A stretch of 64,000 nt of DNA from the NCBI GenBank assembly GCA_016806145.1, contig CP063166.1, positions 3,286,001 to 3,350,000 of the forward strand. The letters are read 5' to 3'. This document shows, piece after piece, positions 7,336-14,068 of this stretch (position 1 is its first letter; every line of letters starts with the position of its first letter). A program made the position numbers and the translations under genes. The notes beneath the pieces are model-generated. The model saw nothing but the letters and a program-made list of their open reading frames with translations, made no database searches and was not told where the DNA came from. The stretch comes from Variovorax paradoxus (GTDB taxonomy: Bacteria; Pseudomonadota; Gammaproteobacteria; Burkholderiales; Burkholderiaceae_C).

Positions 7336-8808
7336 ATGCATCTGATCGATCCCGCGCGCCACACCCGGCGCGCCTTCCTGCGCCGCTCGGGCCAGCTCGC
7401 GATGGCCGGCACCGCGCTGCCGTTCGCGCTCAACCTCGCGACCATGGGCGAGGCCGCGGCCCAGGCCGCGTCCGGCGACGACTACAAGGCGCTGGTCTGC
7501 GTCTTCCTCTACGGCGGCAACGACTACGCCAACACGGTCGTCACCTACGACACCGACAGCTACGGCAAGTACAGCCAGATCCGCGGCGGCAACGGCGATG
7601 CCGGCGGCGGCATCGCGATCGCGCGCGCCCAGCTGCTGCCCACCTTGCTCGCGCCCACGCAGGCATTGCCGGGCGGACGCCAGTACGCGCTGCATCCGTC
7701 GATGACCGCACTGGCCGACCTGTTCCACAACGAGGGCAAGGTCGCGGTGCAGCTCAACGTCGGCTCGCTGATCGCGCCGATCACGCGCGCCCAGTACGAC
7801 AGCGGCAACCGCAAGGCCTGGCCGGTGCCGCCCAAGCTGTTCTCGCACAACGACCAGCAGTCGGTCTGGCAGTCGTCCTCGCCCGAGGGCTCGACCGTGG
7901 GCTGGGGCGGCAACATCGGCGACCTCGTGCTCTCGGGCAACACCGGCTCGCTGTTCACCTGCATGTCGGTCGCGGGCAACGCGGTGTTCCTCTCGGGCGA
8001 CCAGGCGCTGCAGTACCAGGTCGGCACCGGCGGCGCGGTGCGCATCTACAGCGTGGGCAACAACACCGGCAACCTGTTCGGCTCCGACACCGTCAAGGCC
8101 GCGATGCAGCAGCTCGCGCAGCAGTCGCGCGGCCACACGCTCGAGGAGGAATACAGCAAGGTGATCCGGCGCGCGGTCAAGGCCGAGGGCCAGGTCACGA
8201 CCGCGATCCAGAGCGACTTTCCGGCCGGCGCCTTCCCGGCCAACAACGGCCTCGCGAGCCAGCTCAGGATGGTCGCGCGCCTGATCCGCGGCCGCGCCTC
8301 GCTGGGCGTGAAGCGCCAGGTCTTCTTCGTCTCGATGGGCGGCTTCGACCTGCACGACAGCCTGATCGCCAACCAGCCCGGCCTGATGCAGCGGCTGTCC
8401 GACGCGATGACCGCCTTCCACCGGCAGATGGCGACGCTGGGCCTGGCCAACCAGGTCACGGCCTTCACCGCCTCGGACTTCGGCCGCACGCTCTCGTACA
8501 ACAGCGACGGCTCCGACCATGGCTGGGGCGGCCACCACTTCGTGGTCGGCGGCGCGGTCAAGGGCAGGGCGATCTACGGTACCCCGCCGCCCGTGAGCAT
8601 CGGCGACAGCACGGCCGATGCCGACCAGTGGCACGTGGGCCAGGGCCGGCTGCTGCCCACCACCTCGGTCGACCAGTACGCCGCCACGCTCGCGCGCTGG
8701 TTCGGCGTGCCCGACAGCCAGCTCGACGGGATCCTGCCGAACCTGAAGAACTTCGGGCGCACGGCCAACGGCATCGCGTACCCGCGCGACGTGGGATTCA
8801 TGGCGTGA
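7336..8808 (+). CDS. DUF1501-domain protein exported by Tat
   Basis: This 490-residue protein carries a twin-arginine signal (RR at residues 11-12 in HTRRAFLRRS, hydrophobic core to about residue 44), so it is exported folded. DUF1501 proteins are related to the sulfatase/alkaline-phosphatase superfamily. Family signatures seen are LVCVFLYGGNDYANTVV, MGGFDLHDS, TASDFGRTLSYNSDGSDHGWGGHHFVVGG and a C-terminal VDQYAATLARWFGVP. AGGAG lies about 8 nt before the ATG. It is 43 bp downstream of the DUF1800 gene and overlaps the next gene by GTGA, so the three form one operon. Substrate unknown. Confidence 0.9.
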   Translation: MHLIDPARHTRRAFLRRSGQLAMAGTALPFALNLATMGEAAAQAASGDDYKALVCVFLYGGNDYANTVVTYDTDSYGKYSQIRGGNGDAGGGIAIARAQLLPTLLAPTQALPGGRQYALHPSMTALADLFHNEGKVAVQLNVGSLIAPITRAQYDSGNRKAWPVPPKLFSHNDQQSVWQSSSPEGSTVGWGGNIGDLVLSGNTGSLFTCMSVAGNAVFLSGDQALQYQVGTGGAVRIYSVGNNTGNLFGSDTVKAAMQQLAQQSRGHTLEEEYSKVIRRAVKAEGQVTTAIQSDFPAGAFPANNGLASQLRMVARLIRGRASLGVKRQVFFVSMGGFDLHDSLIANQPGLMQRLSDAMTAFHRQMATLGLANQVTAFTASDFGRTLSYNSDGSDHGWGGHHFVVGGAVKGRAIYGTPPPVSIGDSTADADQWHVGQGRLLPTTSVDQYAATLARWFGVPDSQLDGILPNLKNFGRTANGIAYPRDVGFMA

Positions 8809-9170
8809 ACATCATGGGCCACGTGACGCTGATGGGCAGCCTCGACAGCGTCGAGGGCGGCATCAGCGTGGACTTCGGTCCCAAGCCGCGGCGCGAGGCA
8901 CCGCCGCCGATGCCCGGCCTCGGCCTGGCACGGCGCCGCCCGTTCGCGAGCGTCGAGGCCGCGATCGCGGCCATCGAGGCGCTGGACCGCGAGCTGCGCA
9001 AGTTCGAGCTCGCGGTCGACGACGCGCTGCAGGACTACCTCGGCGTGCAGATGGCGCAGATCACCGACTGCGCGCTGACGCGCGGCTGGGAGCCCGTGGG
9101 CTTCGTGCAGGACGAGGGCTTTCGGGTCTATCGCTACGAGCGCCTGCGCGGCCGGCGGGGCAGGGGTTGA
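8805..9170 (+). CDS. Hypothetical protein in DUF1800-DUF1501 operon
   Basis: A 121-residue predicted protein starting at GTG 8805, overlapping the previous stop; ATG 8814 is an alternative start. It has a disordered N-terminal third with a Pro/Arg-rich stretch (PKPRREAPPPMPG), then helices (VEAAIAAIEALDRELRKFELAVDDALQDYLG) and a C-terminal segment ending in Arg/Gly. There is no signal peptide or known motif. Only the operon position links it to the exported DUF1800/DUF1501 pair. Confidence 0.65.
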   Translation: MNIMGHVTLMGSLDSVEGGISVDFGPKPRREAPPPMPGLGLARRRPFASVEAAIAAIEALDRELRKFELAVDDALQDYLGVQMAQITDCALTRGWEPVGFVQDEGFRVYRYERLRGRRGRG

Positions 9171-9296
9171 AAAGGAGGCGAGGACACGCCGGAGCAGTGT
9201 GCTGCCGATTCCCCTGTTGATTGAGTCGTCGCGTTACGGAAAACGCCCGCCACGGATGAGAAAGAGGAGAGCGACGCTTTCTAGTCGCGCTATCTT

Positions 9297-9725
9297 TCAG
9301 AATTGATTTAGCTCGCGAATAACGGCGACCGCAGTCGCTGTCGCCACGATATGGCCGTCCTGCAACAACTCTCCGGCAAGGTGACAGATCTTCCCGCCTC
9401 GGCGTATTACTCGACCGTGGCCAAAGATAGTTCCTATCTTGGCTGCACGAAAGAAATTAACCGATAGAGAAACCGTGGAAGCGAACTCGCCAGCATTGAG
9501 CATGGAAGCCAATGCGGGGCTTAAGGTGTCGTCCAGCATGGCCGATATAAACCCTCCCTGAATCATGCCCGCTGGGTTGGTGAAGTCTGGACTTCCATCA
9601 AACTTCGTTTCTGCAACCCCCTTTTCTCCGTCGATCGCAACAATGCGTCCTCCTAATGTCTGCACTGCACGAGGATAAGGAAGCTCTCCGCGTTGGATTT
9701 TCCAGAAATAGGCATCGTTGTCCAT
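9297..9725 (-). CDS. PaaI-type hotdog-fold acyl-CoA thioesterase
   Basis: This 142-residue single hotdog domain resembles PaaI/YbgC-type thioesterases. The helix region GMIQGGFISAMLDDTLSPALAS carries the usual G-G and acidic Asp residues (MLDD) of the PaaI active site, followed by ASTVSLSVNFFRAAKIG and the strand GHGRVIRRGGKICHLAGEL. It should hydrolyse small or aromatic acyl-CoA thioesters; the substrate cannot be read. Codon use is markedly more AT-rich than the neighbours and the gene sits in an AT-rich islet, suggesting horizontal acquisition. It is transcribed alone on the minus strand. Confidence 0.85.
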   Translation of the reverse strand: MDNDAYFWKIQRGELPYPRAVQTLGGRIVAIDGEKGVAETKFDGSPDFTNPAGMIQGGFISAMLDDTLSPALASMLNAGEFASTVSLSVNFFRAAKIGTIFGHGRVIRRGGKICHLAGELLQDGHIVATATAVAVIRELNQF

Positions 9726-10672
9726 GAAATTTGTACTCCGATATCGGCTTGGATTCGATCAATAATTTTCAAATTTCAAAAGATATGCAATTTTATTTTT
9801 CGATAAAACGAGTCGATTTTGTGTGCTAGATGGTTTTGCCATCGATCTGGCGGTCTTTGTTGGGAATTTGTGATTTTGTATTCTTGGGGAACTCTGTCTA
9901 AATGCAAACGCAAGTTGGCTAACGGTTGTCAATTATGTATTTTTGAAATTTCGTCGGAGCCGTCGCCATGTGAAGAATTTTGGAGCGGCGATAGTGTCCC
10001 GGAAAGAGTGGTTTGCCAAGCAATAGATCGAGTGATCAAAAATAGAAAACGTTGAACCCCCGCGAAGTGCGGGATCCGATATCTGCCTGCGCGACGTATG
10101 AACGGAAACAGCAACTCTGGAGTCGGTCAGGCAACCGATCTCGAACCGTGCAACTCTCCGCGTGTCCGTTCAAACGAATGGCGAGAAAAGCCCATCCAGC
10201 TTCAAGCCGCGACGGCCCTGCGCACGCGAACGCGCCATCTCGATGTCGAGCTTCGTCTGGGCCGTCATGAATAGCCTTGGTTTGCCCCAGATGCGCTGCT
10301 CCGAGCTTCTGGTGGTGTGGTCGCTTGGCTCGCGGCGATGCAACGCACGCCGCGCGCTGATGGCACAGCCGTGTCGCTGGTGCGCAGCAAGTGCAGGGTC
10401 TCTTTGTGCCGATGGCTCAATGCCGGGTTGCAGCGCTCGCTCGATAACCTGCAGTTGGCCCAGCGCGGCATCGTGGCCCAGCAGGCGTCCAGACCGCGGC
10501 GCGGGTGACCTGCGCGTGGAGCAAACAGCATCGGCAGCAGAATGGCGGCGCGCACGCACGCCGCCCTACCGGCATGCAGGGCAAAGACGTTGGCTGCGTA
10601 TCGACGTCGCGCCGCAATGTGGCGCATCCGAGCGATCGTTCCGATCGCATTCAATCCAGGGAGTTTCGATCC
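9726..10672. other. Non-coding AT-rich islet and gene debris
   Basis: About 950 bases without a convincing gene. The first 350 bases (to about 10080) are strongly AT-rich and contain only an unsupported 78-codon frame. A small hairpin CCCGC/GCGGG occurs near 10062-10075. From about 10100 the composition returns to the genome average, but the frames are broken. A fragment at 10428-10487 resembles the N-terminal region of the large exoprotein downstream. The stretch looks like a decayed insertion or rearrangement scar. Confidence 0.55.
10428..10487 (+). pseudogene. Fragment resembling the N-terminus of the large TPS exoprotein
   Basis: In the frame running to a stop at 10508, the translation reads LQRSLDNLQLAQRGIVAQQA. 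Residues 98-117 of the exoprotein at 14069 read [20 protein letters not shown], so 15 of 20 positions are identical, and the DNA is also clearly similar (14360-14419). Sequence before and after does not continue the match, and the frame has no ribosome-binding site or signal peptide. It is best seen as a relic of a duplicated or recombined exoprotein gene. Confidence 0.55.
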
Positions 10673-11002
10673 ATGAATCCAGTGAATCCAGGCACCGCCT
10701 TGCCGGCATCGTCGATGCCGTGGGAGCCCACCGCCGTGGCGCGCTTCAACGAGAACCAGATCATGGTCGTCAAGGCACAGGGCGCTTACGAATGGCACCG
10801 GCATGACGACACCGATGATTTCTTTCTGGTCCTCAAGGGAAGCCTCACCATCGAAATGCGCGACCGCAGCGTCACGGTCGCGGCCGGCGAACTGTTCGTG
10901 GTTCCACGCGGCGTGGAGCATCGTCCCGTTGCGCAGGAGGAAGCTCATTTCCTGCTGATCGAGCCATCGGGCACTCCGGGATCTGCAACCGGCGGCAGGT
11001 AA
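10673..11002 (+). CDS. Cupin-domain protein
   Basis: This 109-residue single-domain cupin has ATG 10673 preceded by CAGGGAG. Both cupin motifs are present: YEWHRHDDTDDFFLVLKGSL (metal ligands H-x-H and an acidic residue) and the second motif VPRGVEHRPVAQEE. Stand-alone small cupins of this type bind a divalent metal and act as isomerases, dioxygenases or sensors of small molecules; the substrate cannot be deduced. It lies between the AT-rich islet and the secreted-protein gene and has no operon partner. Confidence 0.88.
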   Translation: MNPVNPGTALPASSMPWEPTAVARFNENQIMVVKAQGAYEWHRHDDTDDFFLVLKGSLTIEMRDRSVTVAAGELFVVPRGVEHRPVAQEEAHFLLIEPSGTPGSATGGR

Positions 11003-11053
11003 GCGACGCTCATTGCGCGGTCATCAGTGATCGCAGCCTGCAGCGCACCGCCG

Positions 11054-11398
11054 TCAACGCCCCCGCATCAACGGCGACACCGGCGCCACCGTCGGCGGCC
11101 GCTGCGGATACACCGAGGTGCCGAAGGTATTGCCCATGCGGGTGCCGGTGGCTGCGCGGTTGAACAGGCCGAGCTGGTTCGAGGGCCGGTTGGCGATCGC
11201 TTCCGAGGCCAGCTGCGGCGTGCCGTCGGCGTCGCGCGGCGCCGACGCGGGCGGGCGCATCTTCTGCGTCAGGCAGTCGTAGGAAGGCGCGCGTTCGCCG
11301 TTCACCGTGACCTCGACGCACGGATTGGCCGGCGCGGCTTCCTGCGCCATGGCACCTGAGCCGACCAGCATCGCGATCCAGAAGCAGGCTGCGCGCAT
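11054..11398 (-). CDS. Small secreted protein, hypothetical
   Basis: The start is placed at ATG 11398 because the product then begins with a good signal peptide (MRAACFWIAMLVGSGAMAQ, cleavage after AMA-Q). The mature part of about 95 residues contains two Cys (NPCVEVTVNGERAPSYDCL) that could form a disulfide, and a C-terminal segment rich in Asn, Gly and Arg (GTRMGNTFGTSVYPQRPP). No family is recognised. It is divergent from the STN regulatory gene at 11617 and separated from it by 218 bp. Confidence 0.72.
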   Translation of the reverse strand: MRAACFWIAMLVGSGAMAQEAAPANPCVEVTVNGERAPSYDCLTQKMRPPASAPRDADGTPQLASEAIANRPSNQLGLFNRAATGTRMGNTFGTSVYPQRPPTVAPVSPLMRGR

Positions 11399-11616
11399 CG
11401 AGGTCTCCGCTTTCCCGAGAAGATGAACCCGCCAGCCTAGACCGCCCACAAGTCGCCGCGATGTCGCGAACCCGGGTGCGCGGTGCCTGTCATGGGTCGG
11501 TCATGTCAGCCGAATAGCCTCAGGCCGCGAACATCGATCCAGGCCGCGAGGCGGACGGCCGCGCCCATCGCCCACTTTCTCCCCGCAGCACCTTTCCTGC
11601 CTTCTTCCTCCGCCTC

Positions 11617-12351
11617 ATGACACGTGCTTCCGCCTCGGGCCGTGCCCTGTCGCTGTCCTGGTGCCTCGTCGTGCTGCTGATGATGGGCGCGCGCTTCGCG
11701 CACGCGCAACTGCCCGGTCCGCGCGAAGCGGCCGGCGCGCTGAATTTCGACCTTCGGGCGCAGCCGCTGCAGGACGCGCTGGCCGAGTTCGCGCGCATCA
11801 CCGGCCATTCGGTGCTGGTCAGCAGCAGCCTGACCGCGGGCCGCGACGCTGCGTCGGTGCAAGGGCGCCTCGCGCCGCGCGAGGCGCTGCGGCAGCTGCT
11901 CACGGGCTCGGGCCTGGTGGCGCGCTATGTCGGCGAACAGTCGTTCACGCTGGTGCCCGAGTTCGAGGCGGAGGCGAACGCGCCGGCCGCCCCGCGCGAC
12001 GAGGCCCCCGTCGGCAGCGACCAAGCCGCCGCCGAGCTGCGCGCCTATGCGGCCCCGCTGCAATCCTCGATCACGCGCGTGCTGTGCATCGCGCAGCCCG
12101 ATGCCTTCGGCCGCTACCGCCTCGGCGTGCAGTTGTGGATCGGCGCCGACGGCGCGGTGCGCGACATCCGGGTGCTCGAGGGCAGCGGCCAGCGGGAGCG
12201 CGACGCGCGCGTGTTGCGCAGCCTGCGCGATCTGGTGGTGGATGCACCGCCGCCGACGCTGCGGCAGCCGATCACGATCCTGCTGACGCCGCGCACCGAC
12301 CCGGCGCGCGATTGCCGGCCCCATCGGCGCGATGGAGCCCGCGCGGGCTGA
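11617..12351 (+). CDS. Periplasmic STN-domain protein with TonB-C-like C-terminus
   Basis: This 244-residue protein has a signal peptide (residues 1-30, ending AHA). Residues about 42-113 are an STN domain (FDLRAQPLQDALAEFARITGHSVLVSSSL...), the signalling module normally found at the N-terminus of TonB-dependent transducers. It is followed by a linker and, at about 165-222, a TonB-C-like fold (LGVQLWIGADGAVRDIRVLEGSG...PPPTLRQPITILL). There is no plug or barrel. It directly precedes an ECF sigma factor and a FecR gene, so it probably feeds a signal to FecR in the periplasm. Its end overlaps the region of the sigma-factor start. Confidence 0.85.
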   Translation: MTRASASGRALSLSWCLVVLLMMGARFAHAQLPGPREAAGALNFDLRAQPLQDALAEFARITGHSVLVSSSLTAGRDAASVQGRLAPREALRQLLTGSGLVARYVGEQSFTLVPEFEAEANAPAAPRDEAPVGSDQAAAELRAYAAPLQSSITRVLCIAQPDAFGRYRLGVQLWIGADGAVRDIRVLEGSGQRERDARVLRSLRDLVVDAPPPTLRQPITILLTPRTDPARDCRPHRRDGARAG

Positions 12352-12361
12352 GGGAGCGCCG

Positions 12362-12922
12362 ATGCCCGACCGCTTCAAGGCCGCGCTGCGGACGCTGTTC
12401 CTCGCGCGCTACGCCCAGTTCCGCAAGCACCTGCACATGCGGCTGGGCTCGGAGGACCTGGCCAACGACGCGCTGCAGGAAACCTTCCTGCGGGTGGAGA
12501 ACAGCACCGTGCGCAGCGAGGTGCGCTATCCCTCGGCCTACCTGTTCCGCATCGCGCTCAACGTGGCCGAGGACCAGCGCAAGAGCAACGCGCGCCTGCT
12601 GAGCGTGGGCGAGGTCGAGGCGCTCTACGACATGGCCGACGAGATGGCCGACCCGGCGCGCGGCGCCGAGGCGCGCGACCAGCTCGCGGCGCTCGAGCGC
12701 GCGCTGGCCGAGCTGCCGCGCCGGCGCAAGGCGATCGTGCTGGCCGCGCGCGTGGACGAGATGCCGCACAAGGACATCGCCACGCGCTACGGCGTGTCGG
12801 TGCGCACGGTCGAGAAGGAATTGCGCGCCGGTCTCGAGCATTGCTGCGAGCGATTGGGCCGGGATTTCATCCAGCGCTTCGGTCCTGGCGCGGGAAAACA
12901 GTCGAAGCAAGATGAAGGCTGA
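12362..12922 (+). CDS. ECF RNA polymerase sigma factor, FecI-like
   Basis: This 186-residue sigma-70-family factor has region 2 (ARYAQFRKHLHMRLGSEDLANDALQETFLRV...YLFRIALNVAEDQRKS) and region 4 (LAELPRRRKAIVLAARVDEMPHKDIATRYGVSVRTVEKELRAGLEHC), the latter with the helix-turn-helix typical of FecI-type factors. ATG 12362 is chosen because GGGAG lies 6-7 nt upstream; an ATG at 12332 would overlap the previous gene. The FecR gene follows with an 11-bp overlap. The likely targets are the exoprotein and transporter genes, which share an identical upstream element. Confidence 0.92.
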   Translation: MPDRFKAALRTLFLARYAQFRKHLHMRLGSEDLANDALQETFLRVENSTVRSEVRYPSAYLFRIALNVAEDQRKSNARLLSVGEVEALYDMADEMADPARGAEARDQLAALERALAELPRRRKAIVLAARVDEMPHKDIATRYGVSVRTVEKELRAGLEHCCERLGRDFIQRFGPGAGKQSKQDEG

Positions 12923-13933
12923 CAACGATGAAGCCGCGCCCTTCGACGAACCTGGAGATCCCGACGCGATGAAGACCCTGCAACGCGAAGCCCAGGCCTG
13001 GGCGGTGCGGCTGGCCTCGGGCCAGGCCGACGAGGACGACGCGCGCGCCTTCAAGGCCTGGTGCGCGCGCAGCCGCGCGCATGCGCAGGCCTTCGCGCAG
13101 GCGCGCGAGGTCTGGCGCGCGATGGCGCCGGCCGGGCTGCAGCTGCGCCGGCAGGAAGAGCGCGCCGTGCGCCACCGGCTGCGTCGTCGCCGGGCCGCCG
13201 CGCCTGGCTCGGCGGCGCGGTGGCGGCCTCGGTCGCCTACCTCGCGGTGTCGCCGCCGCTCGGGCTCTGGTCGCCGGTGACCGACTGGAACGCCGACTAC
13301 AGCACCGCCACCGGCGAGCAGCGCGAGGTGCGCGTGGCCAACGGCGTGGTGCTGCAACTCAACACGCGCACGCGCGTGAACCTGCGCCGCGCGGCGGGCG
13401 ATGGCGGCGGGGGCGACAGCGTCGAACTGGTGGCTGGCGAGGCCGAGTTCGACAACGAGGCCCCGGCAGGCGCGCGCTTCATGGTCACGGCCGCGGGCGG
13501 CACGGTGTCGGCGCAGCGCGCGCGCTTCAACCTGCGCAACCTCGACGGCGAGGTCTGCGTGACCTGCCTGTCGGGCCAGGTCGAGGTGGCGCGCGGCACG
13601 CAGCGCGTGCGGCTCGAAGAAGGGCGCCAACTGCGCTGGAGCGCGGCCGGCCTGGGCGCGGTCGCGGCGGTCGACACCGGCGCGGTCAGCGCCTGGCGCC
13701 GGCGCCAGCTGGTGTTCGACCGGGTGCCGCTTTCGGAGGTGGTGGCCGAGGTCAACCGCTACCGCCATGGCCGGCTGCTGATCACCAACGCGGCGCTGGG
13801 GCGCACCAGGGTGCAGGCCAGCTTCTCGATCGACCGGCTCGACGACGTGGCCTTCCTGGTGCGCGACGTCTATGGCGCCGAGCTCACGCAGCTGCCGGGC
13901 GGCATCGTGCTGCTGGGCCTGGCGAGCGCCTGA
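12912..13933 (+). pseudogene. FecR-family anti-sigma regulator, interrupted by an apparent 1-nt loss
   Basis: The first part, read from ATG 12912, encodes the cytoplasmic DUF4880-type region (AQAWAVRLASGQADEDDARAFKAWCARSRAHAQAF). The rest of the protein is in the -1 frame: a membrane segment (AWLGGAVAASVAYLAVS, about 13200-13252), the periplasmic FecR domain (ATGEQREVRVANGVVLQLNTRTRVNL) and a C-terminal DUF4974-like part (RVPLSEVVAEVNRYRHGRLLI), ending at 13933. The switch lies within about 13180-13205, in a CG-rich run. It may be a real mutation, an assembly indel or, less likely, programmed frameshifting. If real, sigma control would be abnormal. Confidence 0.8.
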
Positions 13934-13959
13934 GCGCCGCGGGTGGCGCGCCGGGTTCG

Positions 13960-13987
13960 TGAAGTTTTCGTGACATGGTGCAGTCGC
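13960..13987 (+). promoter_or_regulatory. Conserved upstream element of the exoprotein gene (candidate ECF promoter)
   Basis: TGAAGTTTTCGTGACA, 5 nt, CAGTCGC. The identical 16-mer and heptamer with identical spacing occur upstream of the transporter gene at 27773-27800. It lies 81 nt before the exoprotein ATG. TGAAG and CAGTC are 16 nt apart, fitting -35/-10 spacing for an ECF factor. A GTCATA at about 14002-14007 is a weaker alternative -10. Confidence 0.6.
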
Positions 13988-14068
13988 GTCGCGGCTTCGC
14001 TGTCATAGCTCGGTAGACCACGAGGCCGCGGGCCTCGCGGCATCGATCGAGCAACGCAACACGAACCC

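Noticed and set aside
5334..8634. Long minus-strand frames opposite the DUF1800 and DUF1501 genes.
   Set aside because: Low-complexity Arg/His/Val-rich translations; the plus strand carries family signatures, ribosome-binding sites and a Tat signal.
9819..10055. A 78-codon frame in the AT-rich islet.
   Set aside because: No ribosome-binding site, no coherent fold or family, and composition matching the surrounding non-coding DNA.
10170..10559. A minus-strand frame ending AQTKLDIEMARSRAQGRRGLKLDG, considered as a resolvase or transposase remnant.
   Set aside because: The match is too short and general to assign to a family; recorded only as part of the debris region.
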